Below, piece after piece: positions 46,242-57,100 of a stretch of 64,000 nt of DNA. The DNA comes from Tetranychus cinnabarinus (Eukaryota > Arthropoda > Arachnida > Trombidiformes > Tetranychidae), in the NCBI GenBank assembly GCA_022266195.1, contig WHVY01000010.1:1562501-1626500 (forward strand), written 5' to 3'. Positions within the stretch are counted from its first letter, which is position 1. Every line of letters starts with the position of its first letter. The notes beneath the pieces were generated by a model. That model worked only from the letters and a program-made list of their open reading frames with translations. It was not told where the DNA came from and did not search any database. The position numbers and the translations under genes were made by a program.

Positions 46242-47264
46242 TTAAATAATATTATTTACAATGAAAAGTGTTACAAAAATCAAGGTTGAACTCGGTGAAA
46301 TGGATTGAAAAGAAAAGCTTGTGAGTTGAATGTGATCTTTAGAATAGACAATTTGACTGTCGGCGTAAATTTTTGCTCCATAAACTTGTTCAGTTACCTG
46401 ATAATTTAATCCAGTGGAACCTTTAAATGTTAAAGGAAGACTCCATGAACAGATGAATGGAGGATTGACTCTTTGCGACAAAAGTTGATCCGCCATTGAA
46501 TACAAAACTCTATCAATTTTAGCATAAGCCAGTATTAAATTAGATTGAGGAAAACAGTCAAAAATTAATTCACCATTAGGTGAGACCAAATTCAGAGTAA
46601 AAACAATTGGTTTCAACCTAATAGACTGAATTTGAAGTGTAGTTGAATGGCGAGCGGGAACAACAACAAGTTGATACTGATCATTGCCATAAACCCGATG
46701 GCAACATTTCAAAAATTTCATCCTAGAAATGGTTAGTTGATCTGTAAGAGGGGAAACGATCAAGCTTATGTCATTCCATTCGAGCACAATTGAAAATTTG
46801 TCATCACTTATCAAGTCAATTGGTTGGCCCTTAAAATGAGGCCAGATTTGATCTTTAATAGACATTGTCCAAGAGCAGAGTAAGTTTCCATCAAGATACA
46901 CAGATGAACCATTCCGAAGAGCCTTACCTTCAACAGTAACGGAAGCATCAGTATCACCAAGGATTGAGATCATTTTACAAGAATAAACATTTTCAATTCC
47001 ATCGGCAGTCAGTAAAAGTGAAACACTTTCCATGTTCACTTTATAACCAACAAGGTCTATTGTCAAATAATTTTCACCATTGACCTGACTAGGTTTGAAT
47101 GAAACTCGGGCTGCACATTGTTCCTGTGAGGGACACTCGTTTGTCCCATCAGTGGATAGGTGATAAGTTGTGGTTAAACAATTGTCATTACAGTTGGTTG
47201 AGGATTGACTGGTTGGAATTGAAATTATTACAATGAAAAGGTAAATTTGCTTCAACTTGTCCAT
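46242..47264 (-). CDS. Secreted, probably membrane-anchored cysteine-rich protein, paralogue 2 (340 aa)
   Basis: Single exon, same architecture as its neighbours. The signal peptide (Q-I-Y-L-F-I-V-I-I-S-I-P) is followed by C-N-D-N-C-L-T-T-T-Y-H-L-S-T-D-G-T. Then come Y-S-C-K, L-C-S-W-T-M-S-I-K-D-Q-I-W-P, R-M-K-F-L-K-C-C, a late F-I-C-S-W-S-L-P, and a hydrophobic C-terminus (S-T-L-I-F-V-T-L-F-I-V). The N-terminal region has C-P-S-Q-E-Q-C where paralogue 1 has C-T-N-N-C. Length is within three residues of the other two. Sequence identity outside the motifs looks low, so the duplication is old or the genes evolve fast. No known domain is recognised; DOMON-like or other beta-sandwich folds would need structure prediction. 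Confidence 0.8.
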   Translation of the reverse strand: MDKLKQIYLFIVIISIPTSQSSTNCNDNCLTTTYHLSTDGTNECPSQEQCAARVSFKPSQVNGENYLTIDLVGYKVNMESVSLLLTADGIENVYSCKMISILGDTDASVTVEGKALRNGSSVYLDGNLLCSWTMSIKDQIWPHFKGQPIDLISDDKFSIVLEWNDISLIVSPLTDQLTISRMKFLKCCHRVYGNDQYQLVVVPARHSTTLQIQSIRLKPIVFTLNLVSPNGELIFDCFPQSNLILAYAKIDRVLYSMADQLLSQRVNPPFICSWSLPLTFKGSTGLNYQVTEQVYGAKIYADSQIVYSKDHIQLTSFSFQSISPSSTLIFVTLFIVNNII

Positions 47265-47533
47265 TTAACTCGTTGAAGAGCAATTTGATTACAGAGCAAC
47301 GTTTCAATGTAGAAATGATTTAATTTCGTGATTATTTTACCAACTATTGTCATGAGATTGATTCATTCAAACATGAGTTGACGCACATTGAGATAGTATC
47401 TGAAGCTTTATTCAATTGTTCAAAAAGAAGCGTTATGAGCAAGTTGTAAAAATGCAAAAGATTTAATTTCAAAAAGGGTTATTTCATGGAAAAGGTTTAT
47501 TAATAATATTAAAATGATAGAGTTACATTGAAT

Positions 47534-48562
47534 TCAAATTGATAACAGTTTGATTATTATTAGAATGATAAGGTTAAATGATACACTCGATAGAGATGGA
47601 GATGAACTTCTCAGTGAGATATTTTCCTCTGAATAGACTAGATGATCATCTGAGTTAATCTGTAGATTAAAAGTTCCTTTGGAAATGTCAAGGCTTGAAT
47701 GGGTTGAGGAAGCATTTAAATATGAGTGAATTGACCAGGAACATCGACTGTTGTAAATGTAAGTATCGAAAAGTTGGTCATTAATTGTTGTCGATTTGGT
47801 TCCATTTTGAATATAACCCTGAATCAATGGAATTTTAAAGTAACACTTGAATGCCAACACTGTTTTATCCACATTTGTCAATGCAATGGTCATTATGGAA
47901 GGTTTAACATCCATTACTTGAACATAAAAGTCAGTCTGGTCTGTTTGGTTGATGATCAAAAGGTAATTGTCTGTTCCATAAACATGGTTACAGCATTTCA
48001 GGAATTTCATCCGATAAATGGGCAGTTCGCTCGTGTCTTGGGCAACAGTCCCATTGAGTGTATCATAGTCGAGTTGCAATGCAAATGACTTGTCACTTAT
48101 CAGGTCAACTGGGTTATTGTAATAGGCTGGCCAGATGGGATCGGATCGCGAGAATATCCAACTGCAAGTGAGCAAATCTTGCTGATAATATGATGAACCC
48201 GAGCCATACTCGGTTGACCCTTGAAATACTGAAGCTTTGGTTGCACCGAGTGGAGACTTGTAACAAGTGAAAATGGTTTTGGCCGAGTTTTTACGGAAAC
48301 TCAACCGCACTGTGTGATCCTTGGTCGCTTCAATGTTGTACCCTGTTAGGGTTAAATGCAGCATTTCAGTTGAACTGGACTTCTTGAGAACCCCAAATTG
48401 AGCTGTTACCAGATTATTTTTAGAGCATTGAGTTGAACCATCGTTTGAGAGGCAATAGGTTTTGGTTAAACATTCATCGGTACATTTATTTTTGTCAGCT
48501 TCAACTAGATAAAATGGACTAATTATCACAAGATTTACAATTAATGGCAAAATTATTTTCAT
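47534..48562 (-). CDS. Secreted, probably membrane-anchored cysteine-rich protein, paralogue 3 (342 aa)
   Basis: Single exon. The frame is open to 48640, but the Met at 48562 opens a typical signal peptide (M-K-I-I-L-P-L-I-V-N-L-V-I-I) and gives 342 aa, matching 339 and 340 in the paralogues. I therefore prefer it over the upstream Met. Motifs are C-T-D-E-C-L-T-K-T-Y-C-L-S-N-D-G-S; F-T-C-Y-K; T-C-S-W-I-F-S-R-S-D-P-I-W-P; Y-R-M-K-F-L-K-C-C; and R-C-S-W-S-I. The hydrophobic C-terminus (F-N-L-I-I-L-I-I-I-K-L-L) would suit a GPI signal or a single membrane segment. Several N-x-S/T sites. Function unknown. Confidence 0.8.
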   Translation of the reverse strand: MKIILPLIVNLVIISPFYLVEADKNKCTDECLTKTYCLSNDGSTQCSKNNLVTAQFGVLKKSSSTEMLHLTLTGYNIEATKDHTVRLSFRKNSAKTIFTCYKSPLGATKASVFQGSTEYGSGSSYYQQDLLTCSWIFSRSDPIWPAYYNNPVDLISDKSFALQLDYDTLNGTVAQDTSELPIYRMKFLKCCNHVYGTDNYLLIINQTDQTDFYVQVMDVKPSIMTIALTNVDKTVLAFKCYFKIPLIQGYIQNGTKSTTINDQLFDTYIYNSRCSWSIHSYLNASSTHSSLDISKGTFNLQINSDDHLVYSEENISLRSSSPSLSSVSFNLIILIIIKLLSI

Positions 48563-50520
48563 AGTTTGACGAGGAAGGTTGCTTCCTATGATAACTTTTT
48601 CGATGTATGCGGATGCTGAACTGTTGGAATTGGGAGGCAAGAATGAAATGAAAATAATTTCATTTTTACCTTATCTAGTCATATCAACTGATATCTTGTC
48701 ACGATTGAGTTAAGCCGTTGAAAGAGTTGTAACTTTTGTGCTTTTTGTTTTGTTTTAAATCATTGTTCAAGCAATCGAAATGAAAAAGCACAATTTATCA
48801 CAATGAAAAATGAATTTATCAATTAAATAATTTAATCATTTATACTTGATTGTTGAAATGGATATGGATGAAATAAACTCAAGTCGAGTATATTGAAATT
48901 AAATATATTTTTAACAAAATTTTAGGTGACACAATTAGAATGATTTTAATTTATATTCATAATTGACACTACACATTATCATTATAGCCAAAGATCGGTT
49001 ACAAAATTGGAAAGTGGTGGCCAATTGAAGCACAAACCAAAGATATGGTATTTGAATGCTTCAAAAATGCTTCATGCTTTGAAAAGGTTTTAGACTTTTG
49101 TAACCGCGAAATGTGGATACTCGATTCCTGAGACGATAACTAGTCTAATTTTGAAGTTGTTTGCGCATAAAATCTTAACTAATTTGCTTGAATAGTCTTG
49201 TATAATTATTGAAAGTAGAGTAGAGTCTCATCCGATTCCTCCAAAACAGTAATATTGACATTAAAGCTACTTTTACATCATTCATATTTGAACATGTTCT
49301 TGAAGAGTTGGGTTGATTCAGTATAAGTTAGCACAGTCTTATGGTATTTTTATTTCGCGAAGAACGAGTTTGATTTTTTAAAGTAAAATTCACTTTTGTA
49401 ACTTTTCGGTGAATGATTTTCACTACCTAAAATAAAAAATCTTGTATTGATCCAGTTGTCGAAGTGTACCTAGAAAAGATGGTTCAAGATAGTGTTTCTC
49501 GATAACGCGCACAGTCCTGAAGATATCAAGTATTCAATGAGTCCAATTAAAGCGTCTTTCTGTGTGTTGAGTAACTTTAAGAGTCTCTAGAAACAACTGG
49601 CAGCTCAACTTTTCTCGATTCCGCAATCCTTTTCCTGAAAATTTCACAAAAATTGTGCGTTTTTTGGTATCGGGTAACATCAATATTGGATTATCAAAGT
49701 ATCCATGCTTTTACCATGCTTTTGGAAGACAGTTTCTTTTCTTCTGCAGACTCTTCAATTCTCTTAGCTAACCAAATAACATTCAAGCGTCTAGCCATCT
49801 CTTGAGGAGTATCACCATGTACGTTTTGTATGAAAACATTGGCTCCAACATTAAGCAGATTGGAGACAGCATTGGTGTTTCTTGAGTAAATTGCGAAGTG
49901 CAGAGCAGTATTATTCTCTTTGTTATCACATAAATTGAGACTAGCTCCAAGATTTATTTGCAACCGAAAAGGATCTTGTCTGCAGAAGAAGAAAATATAA
50001 TAATTAGATTATGAGGATAAAATCATGTAATATGACGGAAAATACTCACTTAGTGGTTCGAAAGGCTGCCAACAGCTCGTCCAGTGAATAATCAGTTCTG
50101 TGAATATTTGTACACTTTGTGAATGACAAAATGAATGTTTCTTAACAAGTCTCGATGCAACATGAACACATCTCAAGAATATTTAATCGGATATCGTTCA
50201 AAGTCGGATACTTATCATTATACTTGACTAAATTTACTTGTTGATTATTTATAATTTATTTTACGATCTATTGTAACATGAAAATTGTATACACTGAGAA
50301 TGCACTTGAAGTAATTGAAAGCAAATTGATAACAAGTAAATTGATTTTGTATTGCATGCAAGTGGTAAAAATAATTGAAATAATGAAAAATATTTGGATG
50401 AATCTAACTATGAGTCTAAATTATTCATCAATATTTAGACTTCTTTAAAATATAATTGTAAAAAGTATATTTTTGGTATATTAACAATCAAATTGATAAA
50501 AAATAACATTTTCAAAAAAT
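48563..50520. other. Intergenic between the secreted family and ACSL
   Basis: Contains the ZDHHC17 exon copy (listed separately). Otherwise AT-rich sequence with no gene seen. The part near 50520 must hold the ACSL 3' UTR. Confidence 0.5.
49721..50070 (-). pseudogene. Duplicated fragment of ZDHHC17 (end of exon 1, intron 1, most of exon 2)
   Basis: On the minus strand, 50070-49721 matches 19709-20056 almost base for base. It includes the donor GTGAGTATT, the whole 65-nt intron, and exon 2 up to about codon 240. Amino-acid differences are few (e.g. T to I in N-V-T-W, A to V in N-A-G-A, P to S near the end). The exon-2 frame is still open. Retained intron sequence means a DNA-level copy, not retroposition. 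The rest of the gene is absent on both sides. Confidence 0.93.
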
Positions 50521-53500
50521 CTACTTTGCATAAAGGGATTCAATTGATTGTTTATAAAATTTTTGAATTTCAAGTCTTCGTATTTTAAGGGCAGCTGTCG
50601 CCAAACCATTATCAGGAGTCCATTCCTCTGAACATAATTTGATTTTATTTGGTATTTCAAATCGCAATAGATTTGCACTTTCACCAAACTCTCTTAACGT
50701 TTCCAGAACAGAGTTAACAATTTGCTGATCATTACAGAGCTCATTGAATGGCATATCTTGTTTACCCAAACTTTCAGCCAATCTTTTCAGACTATTACGT
50801 TCAGGTAAGATAAATGCAATTAAATAACTGTGAAATGAGTCTCCGTAAACACAAATATTATCAACAAAGTTACAATTCTTGAGAACGGCTTCAACCTGAA
50901 AAAAGAGAGAAAAAAATGTCCATTAAAATCAAGTCGAGACTGAAAATAAACAATAAACAAACCTTTCCAAGTGAAATGTATTCTCCATGTTGGAGTTTGA
51001 TTAAATCTTTTTTACGATCAATAATTTTGATTGTTCCGTCTTCAAATACTTCACCAATATCTCCTGATCTCCACCAACGTGTCCCGTCCTCATCAACCCA
51101 GTATACTTTGGCCGTTTCCTCTTCATTCATATAATAACCCATTGTAATTGCAGGTCCACCAATTACCAATTCACCTCTAGGATTGGGTTGATCGTGATTT
51201 GAGTAACCGCCTAAATAGTGATTGAAAATATACAATTAATCAAGATTAATTTGTGAAATATCAATTATTTTGTCTTCTGTTGAGTGTTCATTGGATCATT
51301 TTTATATCAACTTACAAAAAGGTGAAATCAATGTGATTCAATGAAATTTAATACGATCCAACTGACACTAATTTACTTTGGATATTGAACAATTAATATT
51401 AATCAAGGCTTAATGAGAACAAAAGAGTAACCTTTTTGTTGTTGAACAATCTCCATGAATATAAGTGTTCAATGTTCAAACAATAATTTGAATCATTATC
51501 ATTGAAAACGGTGCAACAGAAACAAAGATTGATCTTAATATTCATTGATTCTGGCAACTAATCACAATTATCTTTTAAATTGACTACGAAATAAATATTG
51601 TTTTACTCTCTATCAATCCTCATTCAAGGCTTAAATCCGTCTTGCTATCATTCAGCTTCGATGTGAAAATAGATTAGCTAATCGTTTAACAATAAATGAA
51701 GTTTACTGAAATGTTGGGCCTTGTAGATGTCTGGTGATATAATTATATCTGCTAATACAAACAAAATTGTTTGCTGAATAAATATGATCCAGATCAAACT
51801 AACTGTCAATTTCCTATCCTCCCAATCACCATTAATTGTTATACATCAATAGTCAATCTAAGGACAAAATACATACAAAATATATTTTGTTATACTTTAA
51901 ATTCAATATAAATGTATGGAAATAGAGAGATGCCTTAAATCAACCCTAGACAAGAGCGTCAACGTTGGCTCCAAATTTTAACTGAAAATTTCATGCCAGT
52001 TTCAGGACAACTAATGATATAATTATTAGTTGAAATAATTATCTGTTAATGCAAACAAAATTGTTTGATGAATATGATCTAGATCAAACAATGTCAATTT
52101 TTTATCCTCCCAATCTGCATGAAGTAAAACTAAGGACAAAATAAATACATGGTTACTTAATGTACTTTCACATGACATTAGCTTTCGGATAATCAATTTT
52201 CTAGAAATAATCTTTTCTAATCTATTCTAAATATTAATAGTTTCAAAGTTCGATTGAGCCTCAGACAACTTTTAAATCCGATTGATTAGATTTAACTATA
52301 ATAAAACATCTTTTGAGTGTTACAGGTATCATAGATCATCTACAATAAGGCAACATCTTAACGGGTAAAAATGAGGCAAACCAAATCAAGAGCAATCTGG
52401 TTGAGAGGTTGTTGTTGGATTAACATTCAAATAGATAAGGAAGACTTGATCTATGATCATCATTACCTAGTTAACTGATATACATGCAATATTAACCTTG
52501 ATCTCGAATTGATACCAAAGTATCACGAGGTTAATAAACTTGATAGATTCATGGCATTTCCAATCAAATTGATTTCAAATGAAAACCTACCTTCTGGCCA
52601 ATCGATGAGTTTAAGTTTAGCACCAAAAAGAGGAGCTCCACAGCGACCAAGGGAACGATCTTCCATGTCCATCAGTGCAGCACACGCAGTACCTTCGGTG
52701 GCAGCATAACCTTGAAGTAGTTTGACACCAAGTGTGAGCGAAATAAATTGCTGAGTTTCAACGGATAAAGGAGCTCCACCAACAAATATTAACTTTAAAT
52801 TACCACCTAATGGTTGACGGACCTTTGAAAATGCAAGGTAATCCATGAAAGGTGTCTCAAACCCAAATAGAACCCAAAATTTTTTATATTCAATGGCAAA
52901 TTCAAAGAGATATTTGAAAAATTCAGAAGTTGACAATTTATCTTCAATTGTTTTCTTGATTCTATCTAAAATCAATGGCACTGCAGGCATGATGGTAGGC
53001 TTGATAACACTGATATCACCTTTACAACCTTTTTTAATAGCCGTTGAACTATCTAACATGGTCATTGGAGAGGAATAACATATTGGAATTCCCATGGAAA
53101 ACATCAATACTTCAGCACCCATCTCAAAAATATGAGCCAATGGTAAATAGGCCAAATAGGCTTCATGCTGACTATGTTTGTAGCTTCCAACTGCTGAGGT
53201 TAATAAAGCTTGCATTGCTGACATGAAGTTTGCATGTGAAATTTGAACACCCTTTGGAATTCCAGTTGATCCAGAAGTGTACATGATACATGCAATATCA
53301 TGAGGTGATGGTAAAGTTTGCCGAGTTTCAGGTGCATCATATTTGTTTACAAGTTGATTGAAAGGAATCATTTTAAATTTAGAAAGAGAAGGCAATGGTG
53401 TTGGTTCTTTCCCGTTTGCTCCTTTGGCACAAATGATTGTGGTTAAATAATTGAGTTTATCAGCTATTTTTGCCAGCTTATCCAGACTATCAGCTGAGGT

Positions 53501-54163
53501 AACAATGTGAGTTGCTTGTGTTTGCTCCAGAATAGCAAGTATCCCGTCAAGACCAAGATTTGCATACATTGTAACAGTAATGGCACCAAGTTTCCAAATA
53601 GCAAACGCAGATAAAAGCCATTCTTCCCGGGTTTCAGAGAAAAGGACTACTTTATCACCCGTCTTGACTCCGTTCAACGCTAATCCATCGCCTATTTGCT
53701 TGACTTTATCTTTAACTTGTTTATAAGAGATAAAAAAGTAATCATCAGCGAGAAGATATTTCTTCAGGATTTTTCCATTTGCTTGTTTTTCTTCACACTC
53801 GGATAGCACTGGACGGGAACCCATACAATTGGAATCGCCAAATTTGGCAGTCATTGTATCAAACCAATGAGCAATGGTAGGACTTTCCAGGACTTGTCTA
53901 TCAAACTCAAGGGGATCGCCAATCCTTACAAACGGTGATTCAGGATCATTTTCATCTTCTCGAACAGCTCTTATCCTTCGAGTGGCCAACCAGGTAGCCC
54001 ATGGCTGTTGATAGATTATTTGAGGAGTCAAGACCAAAAAATCAATTATTACAGCAAGCACTTTGATACAGAAAACACCAAACCATGACCATTTGACCAT
54101 GATAAGGAAGGGAATGGAGCCCAAGAAAACAACAAGTAAATTTTCCCAAACGGATGATGCCAT
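50521..54163 (-). CDS. ACSL: Long-chain fatty acid CoA ligase, ACSL3/4 type
   Basis: Activates long-chain fatty acids to acyl-CoA with ATP, on ER, mitochondria-associated or peroxisomal membranes. Minus-strand exons are 54163-52591, 51210-50963 and 50895-50521, in frame, 731 aa, near the usual 700-720. An N-terminal membrane segment (residues about 8-45) precedes W-A-T-W-L-A. AMP-binding motif Y-T-S-G-S-T-G-I-P-K-G at 295-305. L-Q-G-Y-A-A-T-E-G-T follows, then W-W-R-S-G-D-I-G and the ACSL signature D-R-K-K-D-L-I-K-L-Q-H-G-E-Y-I-S-L-G-K. The A-A-T-E variant and R-R-I-R-A-V-R-E near the N-terminus favour the ACSL3/4 branch over ACSL1/5/6. The first intron is 1.38 kb. Confidence 0.96.
51211..52590. 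repeat. ACSL intron 1 with a pair of direct repeats
   Basis: About 100 bp at 51728-51835 recurs at 52014-52115. Shared words are GATATAATTAT, CAAACAAAATTGTTTG, AATATGATCYAGATCAAAC and TATCCTCCCAATC. The rest is AT-rich without a nested gene. Confidence 0.7.
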
Positions 54164-57100
54164 TCTGATGATTGTAACTTGACTTGAAAATAAAATCCAA
54201 TAGAAACCACGGAAACGGAAGTTTAGTTGTTATTATAAAAATAATAAGCGGATGAGTTTAAATTAGTATAGTTTTAGTTAAGAGTAAAAATGTGTTGCAC
54301 AAAAAGTAAACAGTAAAAGTTAACAACAGAAGATAGTTTCAACTCGTAATCGTTTGATGTTCAAGCCATCTTGAATTATGGTCACAAAAATACATTAAGG
54401 GTTGATTAGTTGTTGTAACTGTTATATACAATTGAATCCAAATCTTAATTGCTTAACAGCAAAATATGCTAACTGTTCACTTAAACAATTTCATCGTTAC
54501 TGGCAAAACAAAAACTGGAGTCATTTTTCTTTCTCTTTAATCAATAGCTTCACAAGTCACTTTCCCTCTCTTTCGATTTCTCTTTCTCTCTCTTTCTCTT
54601 CTTTAAATGAAGATCTGTTAAAGATGATTGGTGAGATTTAAGATAACAACTTTTAAGATAACAACAGAGAAAGTATCAACCAATGATATTGATTGGAAAT
54701 GTGGTTAATGATGAGTTCGTTTGTTACGAGATATTGGATTCCAAAATAATTTTCCAACAAATTATCACTGTTAAGATATTTTCCTTCATGTTTTGAATGT
54801 TTTAATCACAGATGGTTTGATATGGGCCGCAAATAACACTATCATAAAGGTAATAAGATGCAGGTAATCATTAAAATAATCAACCAGTCTTCACGTACTT
54901 GGGTACAAAGAGTAAAGAAGCGACAACTCTCCAGAGGTTGGTGAGCTTTGGCTAGAGGCGCTCACATCAGTCTCTCTCAATTTGATTTTAATCTAATTTT
55001 TCAATAAAAATATCCAAAAATTGATGAATAAGAGAACCCTCTTCTCCTCTACTCTTTGAGTACAATTTCAATATCGTACACTAGCATATGCGCCAGGTTC
55101 AACCGAAAACAGAAGCGATCTCTTGTTGAAACAGACAATTTTATTCACCGAAAGAGCATTTTCTGGTTGGCTAAACTCACACAAGGAAAAAGAGTTTGAT
55201 GAAAAAATCTGGTTCCATAGTTGAACAGAAGGCAATCAAAGTTTCAACTTTGGACCCGATTTTCTCGAAAACTGTCGATCGGAAATTTTCTTATAACTAA
55301 TCGGTTCAGTTTCGATACCCTTACAGGCTTACAAAGTCAAACTCTTGCCTCAAAAGTCAGATTTTTACGATTACAATATTGTCTCGAGTTTTTTGACCTT
55401 TTTGAGTGCTGATACCTTTGTGAACTACAGTAAGAAACAATTAAATTTTACCGTTCAAACGATTAGTCCCCTCTAATGACCACCCTGAAGAGCAAAGGGT
55501 AGAAATGCTAAAGGAAAATCACTGTCATGATGATGTCTGAAATGTAGTGTAATTTTGGTTTTTTAGTCAACACCTATTGAACGATAAAAGAGGGCGACAC
55601 AAGGATTAGAAATGAATAAAATTTTTACTTTATTTGAAAATTTGAAAATTAAAAGCTGAGATTAATTTATTTTTTGTGTTCATTGAATTGCTCGAAACTT
55701 GCATCCTCTTGAAATCTTAGCCTTTCAATGTCAGTTTTAATGATCAACTATCTTTTTGAGTTTCATTCTCAATGTTTATTTACTTCATCTTACCTTTTTA
55801 AAGAGGATAATTTTAGCTGATTAATATTTAGCCGAGTCAACTTGAATTTATCTTTTTAAAATTGAAATATTAAGAAAAATCATGCGACACTCTTGATAAT
55901 CTAACAACGTGAATGGTGAGTGATGATAAATGTTTATTATTATCGTAAATATACAACATTTAAGTAAACAAACATATTGTCAATTATTATTTTCACCCAT
56001 AGATGGTGCAACAGCGGAAAATCAACATTAATCAATTTTTTACTTTTCAAGTGTTTCAATATTTAAGTGACTCTTAAAAGCTACTTTGATGGTAAAAAAA
56101 TGGTTGGAACTGATGGCCCGGATGAAAAATGAAGTGAAACTGAATTACCCATTAGTCAAGAATGAATAGACTTTATTTTCGATATTCATATTGACCACTA
56201 TCAACGCCAAGAAGGATCTTATCATTAAGATTTACCGAGAAGTCTTGGATCCATCTTCGTTCTTGATTGTCCACTGATTGGATGGATTTCATCCTTTAAG
56301 TATTTATACTTTATTAACATCCACCAGTGTATCCACAGAAAGCTTGGTCTTACCAGAGGATTCTCAGAATGGGTCCAGCTGATTTACAAATTTCTTGAAA
56401 TCACCAATCAATGGTTTTACTGAATGTATGGTCAAGTTGATGGTACTCCTGGTACCAAGAATAATATGATTGCTTGAACATCCGACTTTTCATAGGAGCT
56501 TCACATCAACATTGTGTTTCAAGTTCATCATTTCGTAAATCAAATTTAGTATGATTCGCAGCTTGTACAGATATGAATCAATGTGCCTTCAGCCTATTCT
56601 GGAAATTTAACCATTTGGACAACACTTACTGAGAAAAAATTTGAAGTAATTTTCATTTCCTTTTCTTTAAACTTTAAATTTAATAATGCTCATTCAGCCA
56701 TTATTGTTGTTACGATAAAGAGTTTATTCATGAAACCTGAATGAATTTCATTTTTGTCCTAAAACTCTAACCTTTGCTTTGTCTTCACTTTCATCCTCAT
56801 TTCCCTATCATTAGGAGGAATACAAAGTGCTGGCTTACCTTCAAGTCCTTACCATGTGATAAAATGAAGAGTTAAACAAATTGGCCAACAAATAATGTTA
56901 ATCAATGATCAAAACTAATCAATCTTTTGTTGGCCTTTTTACGTCCATTCCTATAGATTTTTTTGGTGGTACCGTAAATTGAAATACATCAGTGGATAAG
57001 CAAATGAAAAAAGGATGAAAAGAGGAAGAAGAGAAACGAGATGTTACAGGTCAAAGAGACTGATGTGAAGCTGATGATGATGGCAAGTGATGCTTTGGCT

